Source: Pleurotus ostreatus/Saccharomyces cerevisiae fusant (lineage: Eukaryota > Opisthokonta). From it: a DNA stretch of 18,778 nucleotides. The notes beneath the pieces are model-generated. The model had not been told where the DNA came from. It did not search any database and saw only the letters and a list, made by a program, of their open reading frames with translations. The stretch's first letter is position 1. Every line of letters begins with the position of its first letter. The position numbers and the translations under genes were made by a program. The stretch is from NCBI GenBank assembly GCA_024196135.1, contig JAMQCK010000629.1:1-18778 (forward strand). Direction: 5' to 3'. Below, one piece after another: positions 9,965-18,450 of this stretch.

Positions 9965-10768
9965 CTACAGCATGATAGCGCCCAGCACCGCGGCGAAAGC
10001 CAATGTACCCACCGCCACTTGTTCACGCGAGCCGCCGTTGCTGGAGTCGGAGACAGCGCCCGCGGCACTTGCGGAGGCCGTGCTGCTCGACCTCGATGTC
10101 GTCCCAGTCGACGTCGTATGCGTGGAGGAGGCCCGAGAAGAAGTGGAAGTCCTGGACGCCGACGCAGAGGCAGAAGCGCTCGACGAGGGGTACGTCGACC
10201 CGGATGCCTTGATCTCGAAGTTGTTCGACGTAGCGTAGACCTGTTTTCATCGTGAAAATTGGGTTACTTGAACGAAGGGCTGAAATTAGAGGCGAGCGAC
10301 TTACACTAGCGCCGTCCACGGAGGTCAACTCGATGTAGTACCCCGTACCGGCCGTGTAGTTGGACTGCGAGGACTCGATGAGCTCCGAGCAGTCCCAGTT
10401 CGAAACATTCGTAGCGACGGTGGATGCTTCGGCAAGGAGGGAGGTATCATTGTTGAGGATCCTGTGAAGTGATGGTCAGCAAGAGCAAGCGAGGGACAAG
10501 GGACGCAAAGGCCGGGATTCGGGGAGTGAGGAAAGGAGACGTACACAATGTTATAGTAGCTGGCCGGCGCGTCGTCGTTGCACGTCCATTGCACGATATT
10601 CTGATTATCTGCGACTGTAGAGCAGTCAGCGCATCGGTGAATAACAGCAGAAGACGACCAAGACGCACCCCACCAAGAGTCATCCCCCCCGGGATACTCG
10701 ATCGAGAAGGTCGCGGAGGCAATCGCCGCAAAGGCGAGGGTGAAGAGGTATACAGGCAGGTGGCGCAT
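9965..10768 (-). CDS. Kre9/KNH-like Ser/Thr-rich GPI-anchored cell-surface protein, copy 1
   Basis: Four coding exons (10768-10669, 10614-10545, 10461-10305, 10240-9965) give 200 aa. Introns are 54, 83 and 64 nt. Residues 1-19 are a signal peptide (MRHLPVYLFTLAFAAIASA). A compact beta-type domain follows, with I-E-Y-P-G-G, W-W-V, I-V-Q-W-T-C, A-P-A-S-Y-Y, N-W-D-C and G-Y-Y-I-E-L. It ends in VYATSNNFEIK, the usual end of Kre9/KNH N-terminal (Ig-like) domains. Two cysteines probably form a disulfide. The next 50 or so residues are almost all Ser, Ala and Thr, a likely O-mannosylated stalk. The C-terminus (VAVGTLAFAAVLGAIML) is a hydrophobic GPI-attachment tail behind a small-residue segment (SDSSNGGS). 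The likely place is the plasma membrane or wall; relatives are linked to beta-1,6-glucan and wall organisation, but basidiomycete members have no assigned biochemical role. A paralogue lies directly upstream. Confidence 0.86.
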
Positions 10769-11416
10769 GGATAGAGAGGAGAGTAGGGAGAAAAACGAGG
10801 GACGGCAGGAGAAGGAGAGCGAGACAGGATGAGAGGGCGAAAGTATATATAAAGTGCGCACCGCATACAAAGACGGGTCACCCGCCGCAGCAGGACAGAC
10901 AGCGTCGCGCGCAGTCAAGGGGGCAGGCAAGGGGGCAGGTGGCGCTGCGCAGGCACCGAAGAGAGTTCTCGATTTCGCACACGGCAAGCGGCGCGACTCA
11001 CCGAAAGAGTTACTTCTAAAGTAGTTCCATAGCGAACAGGCGCATCGCGAGTACGAAAGCATGGTATAAAGCGCCTCTGCGCGGTTGTGATGACCACGGA
11101 GATATCTTCCTGGCGCTGGTGTCCAACTGAGCGCAAGATCGTACAACAGTCGCAGCAAGGGACCTGCTGGGGAACAAACACCCGTCAACACAATATCCTG
11201 CTCGTCCGTCCGAACGCACGCACCGATGCCTCATATAAGACGGCTCAACTTGCGAGAAGACGCGCAGCTCATAGCCTTCGCTTAACGCCCCACATCCTCC
11301 GGTTGGGCGCACTGACCTAGAAGACCGCACTCACCAGACTAGGTGGATGAATTGGCTGGACGCGGGGAATGGGAGGTTGGGTATAATTTAACGAACGAAG
11401 GTGGTATATCGAGAAC
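10769..11416. other. Intergenic region between the two Kre9/KNH-like paralogues
   Basis: This 648-bp spacer carries the promoter of copy 1 on the left and the 3' UTR of copy 2 on the right. No coding region, tandem repeat or element junction is visible that would explain how the duplication arose. Confidence 0.55.
10844..10851 (-). promoter_or_regulatory. Putative TATA element of Kre9/KNH-like copy 1
   Basis: A TATATATA run lies 76-83 bp upstream of the ATG at 10768. It is nearly symmetrical, so the strand is assigned only from the position of the gene. Confidence 0.4.
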
Positions 11417-12275
11417 CTAAAACATCAACAACCCTAGACAGAAGAATGCCAGCCAGTCCGGCATGTCCCAGACAGGCGATCTCCTCTCGCCGGGCTCGAT
11501 CTCGGTGGCGCCGGCGACGAGGTTCGCGGACGGTGTAGACGGCGCGGAGATTGGAGGAAGGTGAGCAGACGTCGGTGTCGAAGGAAGGAGGGTGGATCTT
11601 GGAGTTGACCAAGCACATGTTGGGGTTGGTAGCGGAGTCGTAGATGTAGAGTTCATGCATGTTGAGGGGTAACTTGCGTCCCTCGACTTGACCTCGAACG
11701 GCTCGGACACGGCGTAAACCTAGTGCAAGCGTCGTGGTCAACATCTTCCTCCGAAGATATGTAGCAGCTACTCACTGTAGCAAGGCTGGCGTCAGCCAGC
11801 TGGAGGTAGTAGCCCCTCCCCTCCGTCAAGTCGGTGGGCAAGTTGTTGATGACCTTCGCGCAGTCTCGGTGTGAGATGTTGCGCGCCACCGTCGTGGGCT
11901 TTGCGAGAAAAGAGGTGTCATAATTGTGAAGACTGAAAAGGGCATAAGAACTCTGATCACAGGTCACGAAGCGGGAAGCTTGTGTAAGGCGTAAGACGGG
12001 CGACTCACACTAAATCGTAATACTCCGCCGGCGCGTCTGCCTCACATGACCATCCTACAACGTTTGGTCTGGAGGACACTGAGCGAGAGCGTCAGCTAAA
12101 AATACAGAGGAGGTAGGAGTGAAAAGGGATCTGGCGCAGGTACTACAGCTCCGTCGTCAAGCAGAGAGTACTCACCCCACCAGTATTCCACGCCGCCAGG
12201 ATACTCTATCCTGCAAGTCGCTAACGCGACTGTGGCATACGCCACAATGCATGCAAGGAAGCGCGCGGTGTGCAT
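11417..12275 (-). CDS. Kre9/KNH-like Ser/Thr/Pro-rich cell-surface protein, copy 2
   Basis: Coding exons 12275-12176, 12078-12009, 11932-11776 and 11719-11417 give 209 aa; introns are 97, 76 and 56 nt. Coding exons 1-3 have exactly the same lengths (100, 70, 157 nt) and phases as copy 1. A signal peptide (MHTARFLACIVAYATVALA) is followed by the same domain landmarks: I-E-Y-P-G-G, W-W-V, V-V-G-W-S-C, A-P-A-E-Y-Y, H-R-D-C, G-Y-Y-L-Q-L and VYAVSEPFEVK. Both conserved cysteines are present. The stalk differs from copy 1: it is rich in Pro, Thr and Ser, has two extra cysteines and ends with a charged segment. The final DWLAFFCLGLLMF is a short hydrophobic end that could be a GPI signal, though weaker than in copy 1. 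The upstream open frame continues to 12401 but the ATG at 12275 is the one with a signal peptide. The role is inferred as for copy 1. Confidence 0.82.
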
Positions 12276-12679
12276 GTCAGCGTAGGGAGGAAGAGGGGCG
12301 GCGTAGCGAATCTGTACAAGGAGGAAACGTGAGCAATCTCTGACATCTCCAGGACGCACCCCAAGAGCATATAAACCGCCACCGAGACGCCCACGATGCA
12401 TATCCGCAGCTGGATGGAAAAGTATCTTGGGTCTGCACAGCCTGCACCTGGCAGTGCCGCCAACGACTGCGCAGACACGGTCAGCCCATGCCTCGACAGG
12501 CGAATTCTTGGCAATCGCTTGCGCATCTCCGCGCCGATCACCTCAGTTGGGAATACAACGGAGGGCGAAATATAGGACGAGGGAGGCAAGAAAGAAGGAT
12601 CAGGAAGGGAGGGGGCGGGTCGGCGGCCCGTCCCATCGTAACTTTGGGACATGAAGACAAGTAATTGTCGAAGGCGCTG
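12276..12679. other. Upstream region of Kre9/KNH-like copy 2
   Basis: The stretch contains the presumed promoter of copy 2. An AT-rich motif at about 12368-12375 lies some 95 bp before the ATG, but the better TATAAA match is on the opposite strand. No other coding signal is supported. Confidence 0.45.
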
Positions 12680-12907
12680 ATGGGCGCAGCAGTGGCCCAA
12701 TTATGGGTTCCACTCGAGGGCGTGTATCTGGTAAATATAAACATGGGCTTGCCTCTTGACTATATCGAGAACAACGCACCTGTTGCTATTTTTCTCCAGG
12801 CGAGCCAAGAATATATCGACGTACGTACCAAAATACAAGCCATCTATGATTTGCAGAATAGGCGCTCGGCTACTCAGTCGGCAGAAGATGCGCAGCGCGA
12901 GGCATAG
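12680..12907 (+). CDS. Small hypothetical ORF (75 aa), doubtful
   Basis: An uninterrupted ATG-to-TAG frame of 76 codons lies between two minus-strand genes, ending about 74 bp from the stop of the next one. The second half is rich in Gln, Ala, Glu and Arg and could form a helix (from ASQEYIDVRTKIQAIYDLQN onward). I do not recognise it. Codon use is weakly biased compared with neighbouring genes, which argues against it. An internal methionine at 12744 is preceded directly by TATAAAC. A GTATCT...TTTCTCCAG pair inside the frame could be an intron (12721-12798), so the gene, if real, may have another structure. Confidence 0.2.
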   Translation: MGAAVAQLWVPLEGVYLVNINMGLPLDYIENNAPVAIFLQASQEYIDVRTKIQAIYDLQNRRSATQSAEDAQREA

Positions 12908-12981
12908 TCAATCCTTGATATGTATGTAGTATTGTTGTACATTCCGATCTCGAAGCACTTCCGTTAGTATACAGGTGTTGA

Positions 12982-13690
12982 TTACTCGTTGAAGAACTCC
13001 AGAGGCTTGTCGGCCGTCTGTATAGCGTGGTATTCCGTAGGCGGCGCCTCCGGGTCCGGACGAACTTCGTCCGTCCAGAGGGAGTGGAATATAATGTCTT
13101 CGGTACCCTATCAGTCGTCAGTATAATGCCTCGACTTCCAACAATAGATCTCACCCGATTAGGAGGATCGTGAATACTACGATTCATGTGAGAACGTGTG
13201 TATATATGTGATACCAGGTACTCACCGAACGTGGACAAACCCTTCTCCAAGGTCATCCTTGATAGCGGGCAGACGAATCTACGACCTTGAGTATACCATC
13301 GTACCCATCAAGATACTTCGACACACTGACCTTGCCTAGAATAATGGTTCCGTATGTCGTCGGGCCGCTACTGACCAAGACGAGGTCATCCTGGTCGGCC
13401 GGATAAGTTCAACGGAAAGCTAGCTTAAGCGCGCAATGGTCACCTTTAGGTTGAAGTTGACCAAGTCGCTATCGGACACGCCCTTCGCACGAGACCACAT
13501 ACGCGGCTCGTGCTTGTCCCAGTGGTGGCGCGACTCAATAATCGCAGCCTTGATCTTGTCCTCGACGGCACCGAAGGCCTCAAGGGCGTTCTCGGCAGGC
13601 GCATGCGGCTCGTTGAAGTTAACTTGGTCCTTGGATGCTATGAGTACTTCAGTGCTTGATTGACTCAGTCTTCGATGAATGCGAACCCAT
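12982..13690 (-). CDS. Conserved-looking protein of unknown function (152 aa, six coding exons)
   Basis: The model is exons 13690-13687, 13637-13444, 13390-13331, 13278-13226, 13176-13155 and 13107-12982, with introns of 49, 53, 52, 49 and 47 nt. Every junction keeps the frame and the sum is 153 codons. The first coding exon is only ATG+G, and the spliced start reads MASKDQVNFNEPHAP. The protein has no signal peptide or membrane segment. It holds a helix-like part (about 12-45, ENALEAFGAVEDKIKAAI), a strand-rich core (DDLVLVSSGPTTYGTIILGK, about 67-86) and an acidic C-terminus with IIFHSLWTDEV. The regular alternation of hydrophobic residues and six phase-consistent exons argue strongly for a real gene. 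I do not recognise the family and give no function. The alternative start at 13758 (MATSVVRLAFDAH) reads straight through the first intron in another frame and would give a longer, basic N-terminus. The gene is transcribed divergently from the AhpC/TSA-like gene. Confidence 0.7.
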
Positions 13691-14047
13691 GTTTGCGGCT
13701 GTAAGTAGGAGGAAAACAGACGATGGGCGTCGAACGCAAGTCGAACAACGGACGTTGCCATGGCACCACGTGGTTCGGAGATCGGCAATCGCCGACCGGA
13801 TCAGACCCCGGAGGATGATCTCACATGGCCATCTTAGGCCTGTCTTCCATGGCATCGCAGCGCGCCTCGCGCCTTGTTGTAGTCTCTTACGTCCTGCTAT
13901 CTCGTTCTTAGCGCTTTATTCACACTTGGGCTCTTCCCTTCTCCGACGACCTCGGATGCTCTCTTGCTCTTGACTTTCATGACCCTCACGCTCAACGCGA
14001 CGCTCGCTCAACGACCCTCTCTCAATCACTCACAACGACCTCCCGCG
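13691..14047. promoter_or_regulatory. Divergent promoter region
   Basis: The start codons of the 152-aa gene (minus) and the AhpC/TSA-like gene (plus) are only 357 bp apart, so the two probably share a bidirectional promoter. No strong TATA is visible on either strand. The right part (about 13900-14040) is CT- and CA-rich in the plus direction, as expected for a transcription start and leader. Co-regulation is inferred from layout only. Confidence 0.45.
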
Positions 14048-16449
14048 ATGAACTCGGATGCATTCAGCTCGTTCCTGGCCGCCACCTGCTCCTGGGTCAA
14101 GACTTCTCGACCCGCTGACGCGCAGAAAACCGTCGTCACACTGACACCTGCGGACCCTTTCACCCTCGACAAGCCTCCCCTCTTGTCTCAGACCGCGCCG
14201 GCACCCGACTCTATACCTCACCGAATCAAGCGCAAGCCCCCTCCTCGCCTCCTGGAACTTACCTCGACCGACCCAGAGACGCTTGCCCATAGCTTCGAGG
14301 CGCATACCGACATGCTCTTTCCCTCGCCAGACTTGCGCCCTCCCAGCATCATCATGACCACCAGTCCACCTCCTCGATCCCTTCCCTTGAGATATGACTC
14401 TGACTCGACGACAATGCGCGGTCATACAGACCTCTCGAGTCTGAAGGCGCGCCCGACGTCGCTTGCCGGCAGGCAGGATCCGCATACACGCCCCCGCTCC
14501 TTGACGTTACCCGGATTATCTTCGACGCTAGAACTAGGAAGTCCTTCACTGGAGACGCAGGGGAAGTCAATGGCCATGCATAGATCGCGCACTTCTCCCA
14601 GAGGCCCGCGACCCAACGCCGCCTCACTCCCGCGCTCGCCCTCGCGGCCTCTTAGGGGCACACGATTCATCCCCGACGCCGACGAGCCCGACGACGACAC
14701 GCATACTCAAACTTCCCCGATCCGCGCCCTTTCGCCGTCCGCCGCGAAGCGCGGCTTTCTCAGGATCGTCATCCCGCGGAGCCGGTTATCATTCGAGCAG
14801 CCACCACTCGGAACCTACTATCACCATACCTCGGGCGCAGTGACATGCAGCTCGACGTTATCCTTCGACTTCCCTCTCCCTCCTCCTGTCATCGTCCTGC
14901 CCGACCTCGGCAGTAGTGTGTCGTTCGTTGAGAGCACTCTTGACGCACTGTCGCGCGCTGGAACGGATAGCGCCAGTGATCTAGATCTCACTACAGCGCC
15001 GACCTCACTCCGGACCTCATACATGGACTCGGACTCCTTCTACACCGTGGCATCGACAACTGGGGACGCTTCACAGGGAGGAGAGGTTGTCCTGAGGAAG
15101 AATCGACCGCTACCCTCGATACCTTCGCTGGCTTCCTCTCCTCATGAACCTCTGCGCATTCGGTTCGCCCATCCACCGGCCTCAGATATCATTTTCAAGG
15201 AGAACCGGCTACCGACGCCTGAACAGCTCGAGCGTGCCGCGCGTCTGCCGGTCATCTCAGAAGACGGCTCGGAGGTGCCCTTCTACGACCTATGGAAGGA
15301 CCAGAAGACCATCGTTGTATTCATTAGGCACTTCTGGTGTGTGCTGGCGTCTAGTGCAGCGTCCATACCCTCTGACATCCTACGCAGGTGTCCAATGTGT
15401 CAAGACTACATGTTCTCCATCTCCCGATCCGTATCCGCCAAAGCCCTTCGTCAGGCCGGCGTCGAGCTCGTCGTTATCAGCAACGGCTCGTTCAAGATGA
15501 TCCCGTCCTACCGAAGTACGCTGTACAGCCTTACTGATTAATGATCTATTGACTGATTGCTCGCAGAAATATTCCGCACGCCATTCGCGCTGTACACAGA
15601 CCCGACTCACGCCGTGTACAACGCTTTGGGGATGACGATCCAGAGCCTCGAGAAGGGCCCGCGACCCTCGTACATCAAGCACGGCATGGCTGGTGGCATC
15701 GCCATGGTCGTTGGCAATGCGTTTAAATCGGGCATGCCGCTCTTCGCAGACGGCGGAGATATATCCCAGCTAGGTGGAGAGTTCGTCATGGGGCCAGGGT
15801 GCGTCGCCCGCATACGTCTTAGCCGTCCGTGATTAACGTAGTACGCAGCCTGACTTGCTCCTTCGCCCATCGCATGCGCTACACGCGTGCGCATACGAGC
15901 ATCCTGACCGTCGTGGCGGAGGCGGGCGTCGATATGGTCGCGCATGTGGAGCTCGAGCGCGGCGCCTCATCAGGGCGAGCCCTTGATGGTATGTCGGACG
16001 CGGAGGCCGCCTCGTGGATGAGCAGCCGACGGAAGCAGCTCAAGGCGCTCGCCGCTCGTAAAGCGCGGAGAAGGGGCGGCGAGCGCTATTGCGATGCGCA
16101 GGACGTGCGGCTGCCGTCTGAGAGCACGCATGAAGGGTCTGCGGAGACCGCCGAGGACGTGGAGGCTAGTGAATCAGCCTGCTCGACCACGGGGACTGCC
16201 ACCACTGGGGAGATGGATCCTTACGGGTACCTGCGCTCGGAGTGCTCTGGAGCGTATGTCTGCTCCGATTCGCTATGTTCTGGCTCGCCACGCGCCAGCA
16301 CATCCATCTCCATAGGCGCGTCTTCGCTGCGCTCCTGGATGGACCGCGATTCGGCGCTCTCGGAGATGAGAAGTGCAAGCAATACGACTGCAGATACCAT
16401 CGTTTACGAGGATGCGGAACGTCGCACATGTATAGGGATCGCCAGTTGA
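14048..16449 (+). CDS. Large protein with peroxiredoxin-like AhpC/TSA_2 domain
   Basis: Exons 14048-15336, 15388-15515, 15567-15798 and 15849-16449 give 749 aa; introns are 51, 51 and 50 nt. The first 380 or so residues are Ser/Pro/Thr/Arg-rich and look disordered, with many S-P and R-S-x-S sites suited to phosphorylation. The folded part (about 405-570) begins with LPTPEQLERAARLPV and a Y-D-L-W strand. It continues with V-F-I-R-H-F-W-C-P-M-C (Cys431, Cys434), then LVVISNGSFKMI, FRTPFALYTDP, NALGM and PSYIKHG. This pattern matches the AhpC/TSA antioxidant family of PRXL2/AAED1-type proteins, in which the CxxC sits after a conserved F-x-R-x-F strand. A final stretch from about 590 is charged, then Ser/Thr-rich. 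Thiol redox activity is a family inference. Intron 1 splits the codon just before Cys431 and is stop-free, 3n in length; retention would insert 17 residues next to the CxxC. The ATG at 13979 is a possible earlier start. Confidence 0.85.
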
Positions 16450-16886
16450 AAGGACAGATAGTCACCGTACATAATCATCAGTCTTTGTAAGTAGTCGTGC
16501 CTACTGTAGACATCCATATAGTTCCAGCTTCTTGCACTTCGCAATCAATTCGCATCTAATTGGATACCTTCCTAAGTCTCTAGTTGCGGCTTCACCGCTG
16601 TGATAGAATGCTTTGTACGAGCGCGACAAACCTGGACAAACCTAGGACCGTGAGATGTTCGGCATCTCCCGAGAAGGAGCGTGCGAATCGAACCCGGGAA
16701 GGCGATACACGTGCTATCGCGCCTTGACAGCGACTCTCACGAACTCGTTTGCCTTCCTTGGGCTTTGCCTGCCTCAGTCGACGCTCTCCCCTCCTCTTAG
16801 GTCCTGCTGTCCTCCCCAACCTCACCGTGCCACCCCTCCGCACGCTCCCAGCGCACACATGGAGTGACAATCACGTACTGCAGATC
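16450..16886. other. Gene-free stretch with a weak tRNA-like signal
   Basis: This stretch holds the 3' UTR of the AhpC/TSA-like gene and no supported coding region. At 16684-16694 the minus strand reads GGTTCGATTCG, close to the tRNA B box. Beside it (16702-16720) lies a perfect 6-bp inverted repeat (GCGATA / TATCGC) with a 7-nt loop. The T-stem does not pair, so it is not called as a tRNA. Confidence 0.4.
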
Positions 16887-17222
16887 ATGGGATGCACGAA
16901 CTGCGGTGTATCACTGCCCCCGAGCCGATGTGCCGGATTCGAGAGAGTCCAGTCGCGCCAGCCGCCAACAGTTCTCCACGTTCTATCGATGAATAGAACT
17001 GATGCCTCCTATCACGTCTCGGACTCGGCGCCGGCTTCTAGCTTCGAAAGGGCTATTGGCTTCGAGAGGGCTATTTGCTTTTTGACTTCGGCGCTGATGG
17101 TGCTGGGTTCAACTGAATCTGGGGTTTCCTATGAGGTGTCCGACTCGGAATTTCGAGGCGGCGCAAGGGCAGATATCATCCAGAAAATCGTAAGAGGTAG
17201 GTCGTACCAAGCACTGCTTTGA
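16887..17222 (+). CDS. Hypothetical ORF with internal repeats, doubtful
   Basis: An ATG-initiated frame of 111 codons, open further upstream to 16749, with no recognised domain. It begins MGCTNCG. It contains two kinds of internal repeat in the same frame. One is a tandem FERAIG/FERAIC pair (17043-17078, 18-nt units, 16 of 18 bases alike). The other is SYHVSDS and SYEVSDS, 120 nt apart (17008-17028 and 17128-17148). In-frame repeats hint at past coding. The frame ends at a TGA soon after a donor-like GTAAGA (17190) and GTAGGT (17196), so it could be part of a spliced gene or a decayed one. Confidence 0.25.
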   Translation: MGCTNCGVSLPPSRCAGFERVQSRQPPTVLHVLSMNRTDASYHVSDSAPASSFERAIGFERAICFLTSALMVLGSTESGVSYEVSDSEFRGGARADIIQKIVRGRSYQALL

Positions 17223-18450
17223 TTGAGGTTGACAAGCTTAAGATCGTCGCGAAGCCAAGAAATCGGGCGGTGCTCCCTCAGAGACGTGAACGCATTGCCT
17301 TCGGATATGCGGCGGTGGGCCTGTCTTCGACAACGTTCCAAGGGCTTAGTGATCGTCCATCGAGCTTACCTTACCAACCGTCGGGGCAATCGCCGCGTTG
17401 GCGACGTGCCGCGTGTTCTTTGCTAAGCACGGTGCTGGACTCGTTGCCACCTGTGGGCTTTTCGCCCTGGGCGCTAGGTCCGCGCCTCCGGATGGCTATA
17501 GCGTGGCCTCGGAGGTATACGCGCACCTCTACTGCGTGCCATGCAGGCGCCTGTCTAACGACTGGATGCGGAAGTCGAGTAACTCCAGAAGATCATGTCG
17601 ACGCTCTACACTCACATCATGACGCACAGGTGAGGGCTGGTCCTCGTACAAAGGACTTGTCAGGCGGTTAACATGCGCGCGACGGTAGCTTTAGCGGTGC
17701 ATGTCGCACGCAAGTATTTAATTGGCGATGCACCGCCCACGCATTACTAGGTGGGCGCTGAACGTGGGTCAGACGTTGCGCTCGCCGCCTGCTTATGGTC
17801 TTTCCCACTGTCGCTGAATGTACCACAAATACAATAAATCGTGCTTGTCGCGATAGCCTCAAGGAGAATTGCCTTGCTCATCAGGGTACAGCCGTAAATG
17901 GCGCTGTGCATCACGCAGGTGCAGAACCGCGCTGCACTCAAGTCCTTGAACATCGGAGAACAACTCAGTCTCCAGAATCGGTCTCACGCTGCCTGAATGA
18001 CCGCTGGCCTCGCGAGTTATCCTCGTCAATGAGGACACGATAAACCGGTGGTAACTTCCCGTCACCGAAGACCAGTCTCTTGGGACTGGCGCTGATACAA
18101 TGCTCCATCCAGTGAACGAGTCGTTGTAGCCTGTGATACTTACCACCGTGTGTACGCTCACCAAATTGCTGGATAGAGCACGCGCGACTGTCAGTAGCCA
18201 TTCAGATAACATTCACTGTTCGGCCAACTCTGTATCCTCTTACAAAGTTCATAGTTCATACGAATGGCAGGGGTATTAGTACAGTACATAGTGCATAGGG
18301 TATCATGTACAGAGAGGCTAAACAACACATGCGGTAGTGATTAGGGCATCGGATACGTTCTTGTCGTATGAAGGTTTCGATAAATAACGAATGACAGCGG
18401 TGAGGACAGACATGCAATAAGAGGGGGCAGACGACAGGATGCGGCATGGA
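17223..18450. other. Gene-poor interval
   Basis: About 1.2 kb in which I find open frames on both strands but none with a recognisable motif, convincing splice structure or signal peptide. The overlapping frames around 17220-17670 (+) and 17747-18212 (-) are of similar, unconvincing quality. No terminal repeats, transposase, reverse transcriptase or RNA gene is visible. The right end includes the 3' UTR of the partial gene that ends at 18451. Confidence 0.45.

Noticed and set aside
16684..16760. A tRNA gene on the minus strand.
   Set aside because: The B-box-like motif is present, but the T-stem does not pair, the anticodon loop lacks the usual T before the anticodon, and no acceptor stem can be formed.
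17219..17671. A 150-codon plus-strand frame in the gene-poor zone.
   Set aside because: There is no recognisable domain, two other frames are open over the same stretch, and codon use is not gene-like.
17747..18212. Minus-strand frames with hydrophobic stretches that might be a small membrane protein.
   Set aside because: The frames overlap in conflicting phases, I found no splice combination that joins them well, and no motif is recognisable.
16450..18450. A transposon or retroelement remnant filling the gene-poor interval.
   Set aside because: I looked for terminal repeats, transposase, reverse transcriptase, integrase and zinc-knuckle motifs in the translations and saw none.
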